A DNA stretch of 64,000 nt from CAXRDE01 sp964229355 (GTDB lineage: Bacteria; Cyanobacteriota; Sericytochromatia; UBA7694), in the NCBI GenBank assembly GCA_964229355.1, contig CAXRDE010000024.1:1-64000 (forward strand), given 5' to 3'. A program made the position numbers and the translations under genes. Numbering within the stretch: position 1 is the first letter of the stretch; each line of letters starts with the position of its first letter. Of this stretch, positions 22,561-31,896 are shown one piece after another. The notes beneath the pieces are model-generated. The model ran no database searches. It saw only the letters and a list, made by a program, of their open reading frames with translations, and had not been told where the DNA came from.

Positions 22561-24358
22561 CTGTTCCCCGCGCCAGCGGGGATGATCCGCGATTCTGATA
22601 GTCTTCATTTTCCGCTTTTAACTGTTCCCCGCGCCAGCGGGGATGATCCGCATTCTCACCCATGGACTTAACCGCGGCTTGTCTGTTCCCCGCGCCAGCG
22701 GGGATGATCCGCAATGGCCATCGGTGCATGGATTCCCACGGGTCTGTTCCCCGCGCCAGCGGGGGTGATCCGGTGATTGTTTGGTTAGCATTCGATAACG
22801 CCGCCTGTTCCCCGCGCCAGCGGGGATGATCCGGTTCTTGAAAAGCCCTTTATCTGTAGTGGTTACTGTTCCCCGCGCCAGCGGGGATGATCCGTCTGGA
22901 GCTGATCTGGTGAATATTGCCTATTGCTGTTCCCCGCGCCAGCGGGGATGATCCGCGGGTGTACGCCTCGATGACATCGCCCAGGCGCTGTTCCCCGCGC
23001 CAGCGGGGATGATCCGTGTGGATACTGACCAAGGCGCGTTGATTGATGCTGTTCCCCGCGCCAGCGGGGATGATCCGAGCAGACAGATGCCAATGCCGAT
23101 TGTGTTCATCTGTTCCCCGCGCCAGCGGGGATGATCCGCGAGGACTCTTTGTGTATTTGCTTTTGTTTAGCTGTTCCCCGCGCCAGCGGGGATGATCCGT
23201 ACAAGCCCAGGAGGCACAGCATGAACTTAAACTGTTCCCCGCGCCAGCGGGGATGATCCGCTGTGGCGGGCTTCGGTAATCATGTAGTCACCCTGTTCCC
23301 CGCGCCAGCGGGGATGATCCGTGGCCTGTGAGCGACTGAGGGATGCTGAAAATCTGTTCCCCGCGCCAGCGGGGATGATCCGGCGTTGGTCAGACGATTC
23401 GCTTTGACCGGGTACTGTTCCCCGCGCTAGCGGGGATGATCCGAGCAATGTGCCCCTGCAAACGCGGACCCTTGACTGTTCCCCGCGCTAGCGGGGATGA
23501 TCCGCAAATTCCATCATCTTTTGCCAGGCTCTGGTTCTGTTCCCCGCGCTAGCGGGGATGATCCGGTGATTCATGGTCATTCAGAAACTAATATCAGCTG
23601 TTCCCCGCGCTAGCGGGGATGATCCGGGATTAACCGTGCCATTCGTGATGCAGTTGCCCTGTTCCCCGCGCTAGCGAGGATGATCCGCAGCTAAGGTCGA
23701 TATTAGTAACTGGGAAAAACTGTTCCCCGCGCTAGCGGGGATGATCCGCTATGTTTTTGCAGCAGATTCACTATTGGATTCTGTTCCCCGCGCTAGCGGG
23801 GATGATCCGTGTTGCTGTTTTTTATGGTGCCTGTGGCCGTGCTGTTCCCCGCGCTAGCGGGGATGATCCGTAATACAAATTGGCCCGCTTAGACACCAAG
23901 ATCTGTTCCCCGCGCTAGCGGGGATGATCCGCCCTGGATACACTTTTGTTCAGAAATGTTCAACTGTTCCCCGCGCTAGCGGGGATGATCCGGTTTTGTG
24001 TTCTTCCACGTTGGTGCCGTACTCCTGTTCCCCGCGCTAGCGGGGATGATCCGCCGATCATTGAGTTAGCGGTCAAAGCTGGAGTCTGTTCCCCGCGTCA
24101 GCGGGGATGATCCGCTCACCATAGGCGGTAAAGATGTTGTCGAAGTCTGTTCCCCGCGTCAGCGGGGATGATCCGAGCATTACCCGGACGACTGGTACGA
24201 ATACTGTCTGTTCCCCGCGTCAGCGAGGATGATCCGAACACCACGTTCACCATGCCTGGGCCGGTGCCCTGTTCCCCGCGCCAGCGGGGATGAACCGTAA
24301 CACCGCTATATGTAATCAGTTAGCCCCTTTTGTTCCCCGCGTCAGCGGGGATGATCCG
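22561..24358 (+). CRISPR. Type I-E-pattern CRISPR array, 30 repeats / 29 spacers
   Basis: 29-bp repeats begin CTGTTCCCCGCG and end GGGGATGATCCG, with 32-bp spacers and a constant 61-bp period. The CCCCGC/GCGGGG stem and length match I-E repeats of E. coli type. Repeats 1-14 have GCGCCAGC in the centre, 15-25 GCGCTAGC, 26-28 and 30 GCGTCAGC, and repeat 29 GCGCCAGC with GAACCG. Degenerate units (R4, R19, R28-R30) and block order place the leader at the left. No cas gene is in the window. Confidence 0.97.
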
Positions 24359-24397
24359 TCTTACCCAGTCGGAGTAGGTTAAAACATCAAAGGCTCT

Positions 24398-24488
24398 TTT
24401 AATAGCGCGATTGGATTCGAACCAGCGTCTACTCAATCATTGACCCATTCAATGATTGAGTCCCCTTCCACTCGGGATACAAGGCAAT
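24398..24488 (-). other. tRNA-like sequence lacking a normal anticodon arm
   Basis: On the minus strand TCCCGAGTGGAAGGGGA (24474-24458) is a good D-arm and GCTGGTTCGAATCCA (24425-24411) a good T-arm half with an exact T-loop. Between them is a 13-bp perfect hairpin (arms 24431-24443 and 24449-24461) with a 5-base loop, not a 5-bp stem with a 7-base anticodon loop. The ends do not pair as an acceptor stem. It may be a decayed tRNA or a tRNA mimic. Confidence 0.4.
24431..24461. repeat. 13-bp perfect hairpin
   Basis: ACTCAATCATTGA, loop CCCAT, TCAATGATTGAGT. It lies 72 bp after the last CRISPR repeat and inside the tRNA-like segment. No T run follows, so it is not a standard terminator. Confidence 0.7.
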
Positions 24489-24687
24489 TTAAACAACCTT
24501 CAGTCTTTGATTATAGGTGAAGCACAGGATAGCCATCAATCTGAAGCAATAAACTTCAATTTTGTTTCCTGTGTCAGCGAAATGAGCTGTAGGGTGATTG
24601 ATCATTTCATGGAAGAAAACCGTTTACATTTGGGAATGTATGAACATCTTTTATTTCTGGCTACAAATCCGCGCCTCCACCTTCCAG

Positions 24688-24693
24688 TATAAT
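24688..24693 (+). promoter_or_regulatory. -10 box of peptidase-like gene
   Basis: TATAAT ends nine bases before the ATG at 24703, so the transcript would have almost no leader. No good -35 is visible at the usual distance. Confidence 0.5.
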
Positions 24694-24702
24694 AGCCTCA
24701 AT

Positions 24703-25581
24703 ATGAACACCTTACCACGCAAGCCTTACCTCACCTACCCGCTGCTCATGCTGTGCGCGGTGATGGCGACCTTTGCCTTCAAACTGCTCTGGGTGCCTGA
24801 GCACCATGCCGACACGAGCACCCGTACCGCAACCCAGGCGGTGGTCATCGAAGACATCAACGCCACCCTGTCCCCTGACGACAAAGCCTTTTTACAGGCG
24901 CAACTGCGCTGGCAAATGGCGTTTCATCGACAGTACCACAGCCTGCCTGAGCCCTTGCCGGTGAAAGTGAGGCTGTGGCCCAGCACAACGACCTACCGCG
25001 CCTATCAGGCCGAGGTGTCCAAAACCTCGACGTCTTCTAAAGGCTTTTATTCCGGTGCTCGGCGAGAACTGGTCATTAACGGTGAAAAACCCGGTTACCG
25101 CCAGACCCTTGCCCATGAAGCCCAGCACTTGCTCTTGCGGGTACACAAAGCGCGTCCTGAACCCTGGCTGAGCGAAGGGCTGGCAGAGTATTTTGAAACC
25201 CTTGCTATTCAAAGTAATGACCGGGCACTATCGCAAGCGCAGCCCGATCGGGTGGAGCGCATTCGGGCCTTTTCTGCGCAGGGGCAGCTGCCGCCTTTGC
25301 CCGCTTTTTTTGACGAAAGCAAAAGGGACTGGCGTGCGCGCGAAGCCCGTATGCCCTATGTCAATCAGGACACCGCCTGGGCGCTGGTGTATTTTCTGAT
25401 GCAACAGTCCCAGGGCCGAGAAGCCCTGCTGGCGGTGTTAAAAGCCGCTGAGAATAAAGCCGAAACCCGGGCAGCGTCTCAGATTATCGCGGGGGTGTAC
25501 CCTTTATCTGCCCTTCGCACGGACTTTGCACGCTTTTTAGCCGACATACCTGCGGAGCATGAACTGCCTTTCAGCCCCTGA
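24703..25581 (+). CDS. Membrane-anchored zinc-metallopeptidase-like protein
   Basis: 292 aa from ATG at 24703; the frame continues upstream but crosses the promoter. A signal anchor (about 10-28) precedes a domain with the gluzincin-like motif HEAQHLLLRVHK and downstream LSEGLAEYFE (HExxH-like HEAQH plus a distal Glu), as in peptidase MA/DUF1570-type families. It probably acts in the periplasm. No ribosome site and a very close TATAAT suggest leaderless translation. It converges with the TPR gene, only one base lying between the stop codons. Confidence 0.7.
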   Translation: MNTLPRKPYLTYPLLMLCAVMATFAFKLLWVPEHHADTSTRTATQAVVIEDINATLSPDDKAFLQAQLRWQMAFHRQYHSLPEPLPVKVRLWPSTTTYRAYQAEVSKTSTSSKGFYSGARRELVINGEKPGYRQTLAHEAQHLLLRVHKARPEPWLSEGLAEYFETLAIQSNDRALSQAQPDRVERIRAFSAQGQLPPLPAFFDESKRDWRAREARMPYVNQDTAWALVYFLMQQSQGREALLAVLKAAENKAETRAASQIIAGVYPLSALRTDFARFLADIPAEHELPFSP

Positions 25582-25582
25582 G

Positions 25583-26686
25583 CTAAAACTGGTTCATGAG
25601 TGAGGACAGACCTTTGAGCAGGCCGTTGGGGTCACGGGGGTTAGCGTCTGCACCTGTCTCTGGATCTGCGCCTAAACTTGCGCCTGGTGCACCCCCTGGG
25701 GTGGCCGCGGCAGCCTGAAAGCCTTTGACAAAGTCGGCGTTGTTTTTGCAGGCGGCGGGGGTGCCCTGGGTGCTCAAACTGCTGCAGCCGGGGCGGTTGG
25801 GATCGCTGGCGCAGCGCCCAAAAATTTGCCCCTGTGCATAGCAATTGGCGGTGGTGGCCGTTTGGGGGGCTGGCGTGGGTCGTGGCGCTTTGGCGAGCAT
25901 GACATTAAGGCGCTGTTGGGCGTCTTTGTAGCCCGGTGCATCGGCCACAATCTGCTGATAGGTATCGCGGGCGGCGGCGTAGCGGCCGCTGCCTTGATGC
26001 CCCAAAGCCAGTTTGTAGGTGGCTTCTAGCCAGGCCTGTCTTTGTTTAAGATCCTGGGTTTGGGTGCGGGTGGCCAATTGTTTGCTGACGGTGGCCAGAC
26101 GTTGCGCTGCATCTTTGTAGGGGTTCTGCACCTGTAAAGCCCTGCGGTAGGCCTGCTGGGCCTGGGCCCACTGGCCTTTGGCCTGCGCATCTAAGCCCTG
26201 GGCGTAAGCGCCGTGTAGCTGTTCTTGCTGCTGGGTTTTTTGGTACTGGGTGTAAGCCTGTTGGGCCTTGGGGTAGGCTTCGGCCACGGCTTTGTAGCTG
26301 GGGTTGGCCTTGTGTACCTCAGACAGCGCGAAGTAAGCGCGGGGAATGTCTTTTTCTTCTAAGGCTTTAACACCCCAGTCGTAAAGGGCGGCAATGCTGG
26401 CGTTTTCTTTGGCCTGAATTAAAGCACCCATGGCCGTGTCATAATTGGCCGCTTTTGCGCTTTTGAGGCCTTCGAGTTCTTCTTGTAAGCGGGTCTGGCT
26501 GTCGCTCAGGTTTTGCAGGCGCCAGGCTTGTTTTTTGGTTTCGGTGAGCAGGGCCTGCTTTTGCTGCGCAAAGTCACGGTAGCCAAAATACCCCAGAGTG
26601 CCCAGGGCTCCCCCGGTGACCACACTGCCTGCTAAAAATGCCACAAGAAATTGTTTCACGGTGTGCATACTCCCTGTGCTCTTCAT
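25583..26686 (-). CDS. Membrane-anchored TPR-type protein
   Basis: 367 aa (the start may be the ATG at 26668, MHTVKQFLVAFLAG). An N-terminal transmembrane segment is followed by a short coiled coil (about 40-75) and three to four TPR-like repeats (ALEEKDIPRAYFALSEVHKA, AKGQWAQAQQAYRRALQV, GSGRYAAARDTYQQIVADA). The C-terminus is Gly/Ala/Pro-rich with four Cys (NCYAQGQIFGRC, GCSS, AACKN). It is likely an envelope scaffold; the partner is unknown. Confidence 0.65.
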   Translation of the reverse strand: MKSTGSMHTVKQFLVAFLAGSVVTGGALGTLGYFGYRDFAQQKQALLTETKKQAWRLQNLSDSQTRLQEELEGLKSAKAANYDTAMGALIQAKENASIAALYDWGVKALEEKDIPRAYFALSEVHKANPSYKAVAEAYPKAQQAYTQYQKTQQQEQLHGAYAQGLDAQAKGQWAQAQQAYRRALQVQNPYKDAAQRLATVSKQLATRTQTQDLKQRQAWLEATYKLALGHQGSGRYAAARDTYQQIVADAPGYKDAQQRLNVMLAKAPRPTPAPQTATTANCYAQGQIFGRCASDPNRPGCSSLSTQGTPAACKNNADFVKGFQAAAATPGGAPGASLGADPETGADANPRDPNGLLKGLSSLMNQF

Positions 26687-26728
26687 CTTGCCACGGCAGT
26701 GGGTCTGTCTTCAAGGGGGTGAAGCAGC

Positions 26729-27361
26729 TTAGATGCGTCGGCCGATGAGAATGCCGTCGCGAATGCTTAACATGGTGGTGTCCACACGGGGATCTGCATG
26801 GGCCATTTGATTCATCTGGTCCACGGCGGCGGCCACTTCGTTTTCGGGGTTGAGGGCCTGTCCGCTCAAAAACACATTGTCCACCACAATCAGGCCACCG
26901 GGATTTAAGCGCGGTACGCAGGCCTCCCAGTAGTGGGGATAATTGTGTTTGTCGGCATCAATAAAGATCAGGTCAAACTGACCTTCCAGCTGCTTGAGGC
27001 TGTCAAGGGCGGCACCCAATTGCAGGGTGATTTTGTGGCCGTGGGCAGACTGGGCCCAAAACTCACGGGCAATGGCGGTGCTGTCTTCGTTAATATCTAA
27101 GGTGATCAGTTCGCCATTTTCGGGCAGGGCTTCGGCCATGGCCAGGGCGCTATAGCCGGTAAAGGTACCGATTTCGAGAATGCGTTGGGCGCCCTGGGTT
27201 TTGATCAGCAATTGCAAAAAGCTGGCCTCTACGGGGCCTACCAGCATAATGGCCCATTCAGAGCGTTCATGGGTGGCCTGGGCAAGGCGTTGTAAGGTGT
27301 CTGAGGGGGCTTTGCTGTGACGTGTGCAGTAATGATCCACAGTATTCGCGACTAAGGGCAT
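26729..27361 (-). CDS. O-methyltransferase (class I SAM-dependent, COMT-like)
   Basis: 210 aa, the usual length. SAM-binding motif I is ILEIGTFTGYSALAMAEALP, motif II LITLDIN, then FDLIFIDADKHNYPHYWE (metal-site Asp region) and GLIVVDNVF. Family members methylate catechol-type or CoA-ester substrates with a divalent metal. The substrate here is unknown. It is divergent from a LysR gene, its likely regulator. GGAG lies about 10 bases before the ATG. Confidence 0.88.
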   Translation of the reverse strand: MPLVANTVDHYCTRHSKAPSDTLQRLAQATHERSEWAIMLVGPVEASFLQLLIKTQGAQRILEIGTFTGYSALAMAEALPENGELITLDINEDSTAIAREFWAQSAHGHKITLQLGAALDSLKQLEGQFDLIFIDADKHNYPHYWEACVPRLNPGGLIVVDNVFLSGQALNPENEVAAAVDQMNQMAHADPRVDTTMLSIRDGILIGRRI

Positions 27362-27414
27362 GGGGTGTGTTCTCCGTTGTATTTAAAGATGTCTTTAGTC
27401 TAAATCAAAGTATT

Positions 27415-27463
27415 TATCTAAACAATCTATGTGTTTTAATAGTTTTAATCGAATTTTTAGATA
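27415..27463. promoter_or_regulatory. Long-spaced inverted repeat in methyltransferase/LysR spacer
   Basis: TATCTAAA (27415-27422) and TTTAGATA (27456-27463) flank 33 AT-rich bases between divergent genes. The place suits LysR binding and shared promoters. Confidence 0.4.
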
Positions 27464-27482
27464 GTTAAAAAGGACCCCTGCC

Positions 27483-28463
27483 ATGCAGCAACCCCTCGCA
27501 CAAATTAACAAGCTCACCTTAGATCAATTGCTTTTGTTGGTAACGGTGGCGGATTCCGGTTCGTTCTCGGCCGCCGCCCGTCAATTGGATCGTTCGCAAT
27601 CCACCATTTCTCATGGTATTGCCACCTTAGAGGCTGAATTGGACGTTCAGCTCTTTGACCGCAGTCGGCGTAAACCGGTATTAACCCCTGCCGGTCAGCA
27701 TCTTTTGCCCCAGGCCTTACAGATTTTGACCCAGATTCGCCACCTGCAATCCGATGCCCAGCGTCTGGCCCAGGGCGAGGAATCGGCCGTGTCGATCGTG
27801 CTGGATATGATTATTCCGTTGCCGGTGATTATTCAGAGTTTGACGGAGCTTCAGGCCCGTTTTCCGGCGGTGCGTTGGTTGATTCACACCGAAATGTTAA
27901 GCGCCATTGCCCAGCGCATTACCGAGGGCTCTTGCCAAATGGGCTTGACGGGCATGTTGCCGCGCATGAAAAGTCATTTGATCAGCCAGGGCATTGGCAA
28001 GGTGGACTTTGTCTATGTGGTGTCTACACAGCATCCGCTGGCGCAAGGCAATACGCGGGTCAGTGAAGAAGACCTGGCGGCCTATACCCAGTTGGAAGTG
28101 GCCGATCGTGCCGCGGCTCCTCAGGTACCGTTGCGCAATCCTCAGTCCTGGCAGTTTGCCGATTTGACCACCCTGTTGGGGTTTGTGCTGGCCCATCAGG
28201 GCTGGGCGTTTTTGCCTTTGCATTTGGTATGGCCTGAATTGCAGGCCGGCCGTTTAACCTTGCTGTGGCCGCAGCGCCGCGAACACCTTTGCACGGGCTT
28301 TTCGATGTATAGCCTGCGGCTGGTCTCTGAGCGGCCAGGCCCCGTGCGCCAGCAGTTTATGCAGGCGTTTCAGAAGCATTTTCAGGCTTACTCCCGCCAA
28401 TTGCCCAGTGAGGCCATGCTTTTAGAGCATTTTAAAACCCAGGACTTGTCTTCTGACCATTAA
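27483..28463 (+). CDS. LysR-family transcriptional regulator
   Basis: 326 aa. The N-terminal winged HTH is typical (LDQLLLLVTVADSGSFSAAARQLDRSQSTISHGIATLEAELDVQLFDRSRR split over residues 14-64), followed by a substrate-binding effector domain from about 90. AAAGGA precedes the ATG. It is divergent from the O-methyltransferase, the classic arrangement of a LysR regulator and its target. The inducer is not predictable. Confidence 0.92.
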   Translation: MQQPLAQINKLTLDQLLLLVTVADSGSFSAAARQLDRSQSTISHGIATLEAELDVQLFDRSRRKPVLTPAGQHLLPQALQILTQIRHLQSDAQRLAQGEESAVSIVLDMIIPLPVIIQSLTELQARFPAVRWLIHTEMLSAIAQRITEGSCQMGLTGMLPRMKSHLISQGIGKVDFVYVVSTQHPLAQGNTRVSEEDLAAYTQLEVADRAAAPQVPLRNPQSWQFADLTTLLGFVLAHQGWAFLPLHLVWPELQAGRLTLLWPQRREHLCTGFSMYSLRLVSERPGPVRQQFMQAFQKHFQAYSRQLPSEAMLLEHFKTQDLSSDH

Positions 28464-28473
28464 ATGCTATACT
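28446..28473 (+). promoter_or_regulatory. Promoter of lipoprotein gene
   Basis: TTGTCT (28446-28451), a 16-bp spacer and TATACT (28468-28473), overlapping the end of the LysR gene. A leader of about 25 bases with GAGGTG leads to the ATG at 28505. Confidence 0.5.
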
Positions 28474-28504
28474 TACAAATAAGTAAATAATAGAGGTGCT
28501 GGTG

Positions 28505-29752
28505 ATGCGTTATCTTGTGGTGGCCGGGCTGTGGGTAGGACTGCTGTTAAGCGCTTGTCAGGCCCCCGGGCCTGTTTTGCCAACCCCTGAAGTGACCGCG
28601 GAGGCTGTGTCTGAGTCCACGGCACCATCACAGCGGCGGTTTCTGAAACAGGCGATTTCACCCGACGGACGGTATTTGGCGGTCTGGCATGTCACAGATC
28701 AGGTGGATTCGGTCTTTTTGACCTATGGGTCTTCGACCTTGAGCGTGGTGGATCTGCAAACCCAGCAGACGCTACACCGGGTGGCCTTGCCCGATAATGT
28801 ACGCACCGGTTATGATCGGGTGGACGTGCTGGGCTGGAGCGATGCACAACAGCTGTGGTTGACCACCACGGGGCAGACCAAAACCCTGTACCGCCTGCAG
28901 GTACAAACCGGTGCTTTAGTGCCCATGGCTGCGTTACCGCCTGAGGCCGAGCATTTGCGTCTAACCCCAGAAGCTCTGGTTATGAGTGCCGGATCCCAGT
29001 TGCGCAAGCTGGCATTTGACGATTTACAGCTGCAGACCCTGGGACACTTCAATGCCAATATTACAGCCCTTTATGCCACCGGTAAGCCCCGGCAATGGTG
29101 GGTGGGCACCCTGGCCATGGCCGAAGATTTTCAGGTGCAGCTCACGCCCTTGCGCCCGTCCCGTTATTATTTGTTTGACAGTGAGCAGCAGCGCCTACAG
29201 CCGGTGTCTGACCCCGTGTCTTACCGCGAAACCCTCGGCTTTCAGGGGCAGTCGCCCACGGGACCCGTCATGGGCTTCTCGCCCCAGGGCAGCGCTGTGG
29301 GTTGGCTGACGGCACTGGGTGCCACGGTGTTTGACCCGCTGACGTTAGCCCCTGTGCACCAGTGGAATGAAGACATTGATGCCGGGGCATGGCTGGACGC
29401 GTCCCACTGGCTCGCCTACATCACGGCGCCTCAGGCGCAATTGGCCGTGTATGGTTTATCTTCAGACCAGCCCCTGCACACCCAGGTTCTGCCGTCGGGG
29501 AATTACCAGCTGCTGGGGGGCGATGCAACGGTGGCCTTTGTAGAACATGTGCTGCCGCAGGGGCATGCAATTTACCAGTGGCACTGGCAGACGGGGGAAT
29601 ATACCCAGGTCCTCAAGCTGGATTCAGGATTTTTTGATACAGTGCAAGGGCCTGAGGGGCTGTGGTTATCTCACACAGAGGAAAGCGGAGCGTACACCCT
29701 TTACCATCTCACTGCTGAGGGCCTGACCAGATCAAACCTCGACTTGTTTTAG
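28505..29752 (+). CDS. Lipoprotein with beta-propeller-like body
   Basis: 415 aa. The signal peptide ends in lipobox LLSAC (Cys18). The rest has regular SPDGRYLAVWHV-, LSVVDLQTQQTLHRV- and LYRLQVQTGALV-type strands, as in WD40/PQQ/YncE-like propellers, and few charged helices. It is probably outer-membrane bound, with its domain in the periplasm. No specific family recognised. Confidence 0.65.
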   Translation: MRYLVVAGLWVGLLLSACQAPGPVLPTPEVTAEAVSESTAPSQRRFLKQAISPDGRYLAVWHVTDQVDSVFLTYGSSTLSVVDLQTQQTLHRVALPDNVRTGYDRVDVLGWSDAQQLWLTTTGQTKTLYRLQVQTGALVPMAALPPEAEHLRLTPEALVMSAGSQLRKLAFDDLQLQTLGHFNANITALYATGKPRQWWVGTLAMAEDFQVQLTPLRPSRYYLFDSEQQRLQPVSDPVSYRETLGFQGQSPTGPVMGFSPQGSAVGWLTALGATVFDPLTLAPVHQWNEDIDAGAWLDASHWLAYITAPQAQLAVYGLSSDQPLHTQVLPSGNYQLLGGDATVAFVEHVLPQGHAIYQWHWQTGEYTQVLKLDSGFFDTVQGPEGLWLSHTEESGAYTLYHLTAEGLTRSNLDLF

Positions 29753-30771
29753 ATCAACGACGGCGCGCGATGCTGTGGCTAGACTGGGGAATCACCCTTT
29801 GAGAAAGTTTTCCTATGAACAAGACGCTGAAAAAACCTGAACTGTTAATGCCTGCGGGCGATCTTGAAAAATTAAAAACGGCGGTGCTCTACGGTGCCGA
29901 TGCGGTGTACATGGGCACGCCGGATCTGTCCTTGCGCACCCAGTCGGGCATTCGCCTGGCCGATCTGCAAGCAGGCATCGCCTTTGCCCATGCGCGCGGC
30001 AAGAAGGTCTATTTGACCCTCAATTTGTTTTCCCATAACCGCGATATTGAAAAGTTGCCCGGCATGGTACAAACCCTGCGCGCAGCTCAGCCCGATGGGG
30101 TCATTATTTCAGACCCCGGTTTGTTTCAATACATCAAAGAACAGCTGCCCGATTTAGAGCTGCATATTTCGACCCAGGCCAATGTGTGCTCGTGGCTGAC
30201 GGTGGACTTTTGGCAGAAGCAAGGCGCCGCGCTGGTGGTGATGGCCCGTGAGGTGAGCTTTGCCGATATTCAAGAGATTCGCGAACGCTGCCCCGAGATC
30301 AAGTTAGAAATGTTTGTGCACGGGGCCATGTGCATGACCTATTCGGGCCGTTGCCTGCTCTCGAACTATATGGCGGAGCGGGGCAGTAACCAGGGCAATT
30401 GTGCCCATTCCTGTCGCTGGGACTACAAGGTGCGGCTCAAATTGCGTGACGGCAGCCTCAAAGACCTCCACCTCACCGAAGACACCAAAGAAATTTTCGA
30501 CTTCTTTCTCGAAGAGGCCTACCGTCCAGGGGAGTACTTTCCACTGGAGCAAGACAGCCAGGGGGCCTACATTCTCAATTCCAAAGATCTCTGTTTATTG
30601 CCGCGCCTGCCCGAGATTTTGTCGACCCAGATTGATGCGTTAAAGGTCGAAGGCCGAAACAAGTCCAATTTTTATCGGAAACACCGTAAAACCACGTCTC
30701 TTCAGGGCGGGGATTTATGCCCCTCTGTGGGTATATAAGGTATAGAGCTGGTTACAGCTCTCTAAAGATGG

Positions 30772-30777
30772 TATGAT
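30772..30777 (+). promoter_or_regulatory. -10 box of tnpB
   Basis: TATGAT exactly six bases before the tnpB ATG, which would give a leaderless transcript. Confidence 0.45.
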
Positions 30778-30783
30778 TAACGT

Positions 30784-31896
30784 ATGCGCAAGACATTCAA
30801 GTACAAAGCTAAACTGAGCAAGACAGCAGAGCAAAATGCTCTCAGTTGGCTTAGATATTGTCAAAAGCTGTACAATCTTGCGCTAGAGCAACGTATAACT
30901 GCGTACAAGCGTTGTGGGGTTAGCCTCAGTACCTATGACCAAAACAACGAATTGCCTGAGCTGAAAAAAGCATTCCCAGAGTTCAAACAGGTCAATTCTC
31001 AAACCCTGCAAGATACGGTAGAGCGATTGGGCAAAGCATTTCAAGGCTTCTACTCTCGCCTCAAAAAAGTAGGTGAAAAGGCAGGTTTCCCACGTTTTCG
31101 TTCTTTTCACCGCTATGACTCTTTCACCCTCAAGACTTCAGGTTGGAAGTTAGATGGTCGCCACCTTAAGATCAAAGGGATTGGCATTCTTAAACTTCAT
31201 CTGTCACGTCCCATCGAAGGCAAGATTAAAACTATTACCGTGCGCCGTGATAGCTGCGGAGACTGGTGGGTGGCGTTTTCCTGTGACGATGTACCAGAGC
31301 GTAGCTTTCCTAAACCTCGCGCTGATGTGGTGGGTATTGATGTGGGCGTGTCTCATTTCTCAACCGATACTGAAGGCCTACACATTGCCAACCCAAAATA
31401 CTACCGTAAAGCTCAGGACGAACTCAGACGCAAGCAGCGAAAGGTGTCCCGCAGAAAGAAAGGCTCCAACCGCCGCAAAAAAGCAGTCAAAGAACTGGCA
31501 AGGACTCATCGCAAGATATCCAACATGCGTCTGGACTTCCTGCACAAAACAGCAAACTACTACATAACAAACTTCCAAATGATCTGCGTGGAAGCACTCA
31601 AAGTGAAGAATATGGTTAAAAACCGTCACTTGAGCAAATCGATCGTAGATGCTAGCTGGTCAACTTTTTTTGAATTACTCTCGTACAAGGCGGCAGGTGC
31701 TAGGCGTGAGTTAGTCAAAGTAAACCCGAAGAACACCAGCCAAAACTGTTCAGGCTGTGGCGAGAAGGTGCCAAAATCTCTTGCTACACGGGTGCATAAT
31801 TGCCCGTATTGCAACCTGAGCTTAGACCGAGATGTAAACGCTGCAAGAAATATTGCGGCTATTGGGCACGGGCTGTGCCTTCAAGCGTTAACGTAA
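30784..31896 (+). CDS. tnpB: TnpB RNA-guided endonuclease
   Basis: 370 aa, typical length. The N-terminal OrfB HTH region is followed by a RuvC core with Asp186 (VVGIDVGVS), Glu270 (MICVEALKV) and Asp350 (LDRDVNAARN), and a zinc finger Cys322/Cys325/Cys340/Cys343. All catalytic residues are present, so it should be active. It cuts target DNA beside a short TAM with an omega RNA read from the right end of the element; here the guide would begin at 31974 inside the U32 gene. Confidence 0.95.
   Translation: MRKTFKYKAKLSKTAEQNALSWLRYCQKLYNLALEQRITAYKRCGVSLSTYDQNNELPELKKAFPEFKQVNSQTLQDTVERLGKAFQGFYSRLKKVGEKAGFPRFRSFHRYDSFTLKTSGWKLDGRHLKIKGIGILKLHLSRPIEGKIKTITVRRDSCGDWWVAFSCDDVPERSFPKPRADVVGIDVGVSHFSTDTEGLHIANPKYYRKAQDELRRKQRKVSRRKKGSNRRKKAVKELARTHRKISNMRLDFLHKTANYYITNFQMICVEALKVKNMVKNRHLSKSIVDASWSTFFELLSYKAAGARRELVKVNPKNTSQNCSGCGEKVPKSLATRVHNCPYCNLSLDRDVNAARNIAAIGHGLCLQALT

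Noticed and set aside
22511..23448. Minus-strand open frames inside the CRISPR array with repeated Arg-Ile-Ile-Pro-Ala units
   Set aside because: They arise from the 29-bp repeats; the 61-bp period is not a multiple of three and no ribosome sites exist.
24398..24488. Ordinary tRNA gene (Ser, Tyr or Leu type)
   Set aside because: No acceptor pairing and no anticodon loop with T at position 33; kept only as a tRNA-like sequence.
24456..24692. 78-aa plus-strand frame after the CRISPR array
   Set aside because: No ribosome site, no recognisable domain, and it overlaps the tRNA-like segment.
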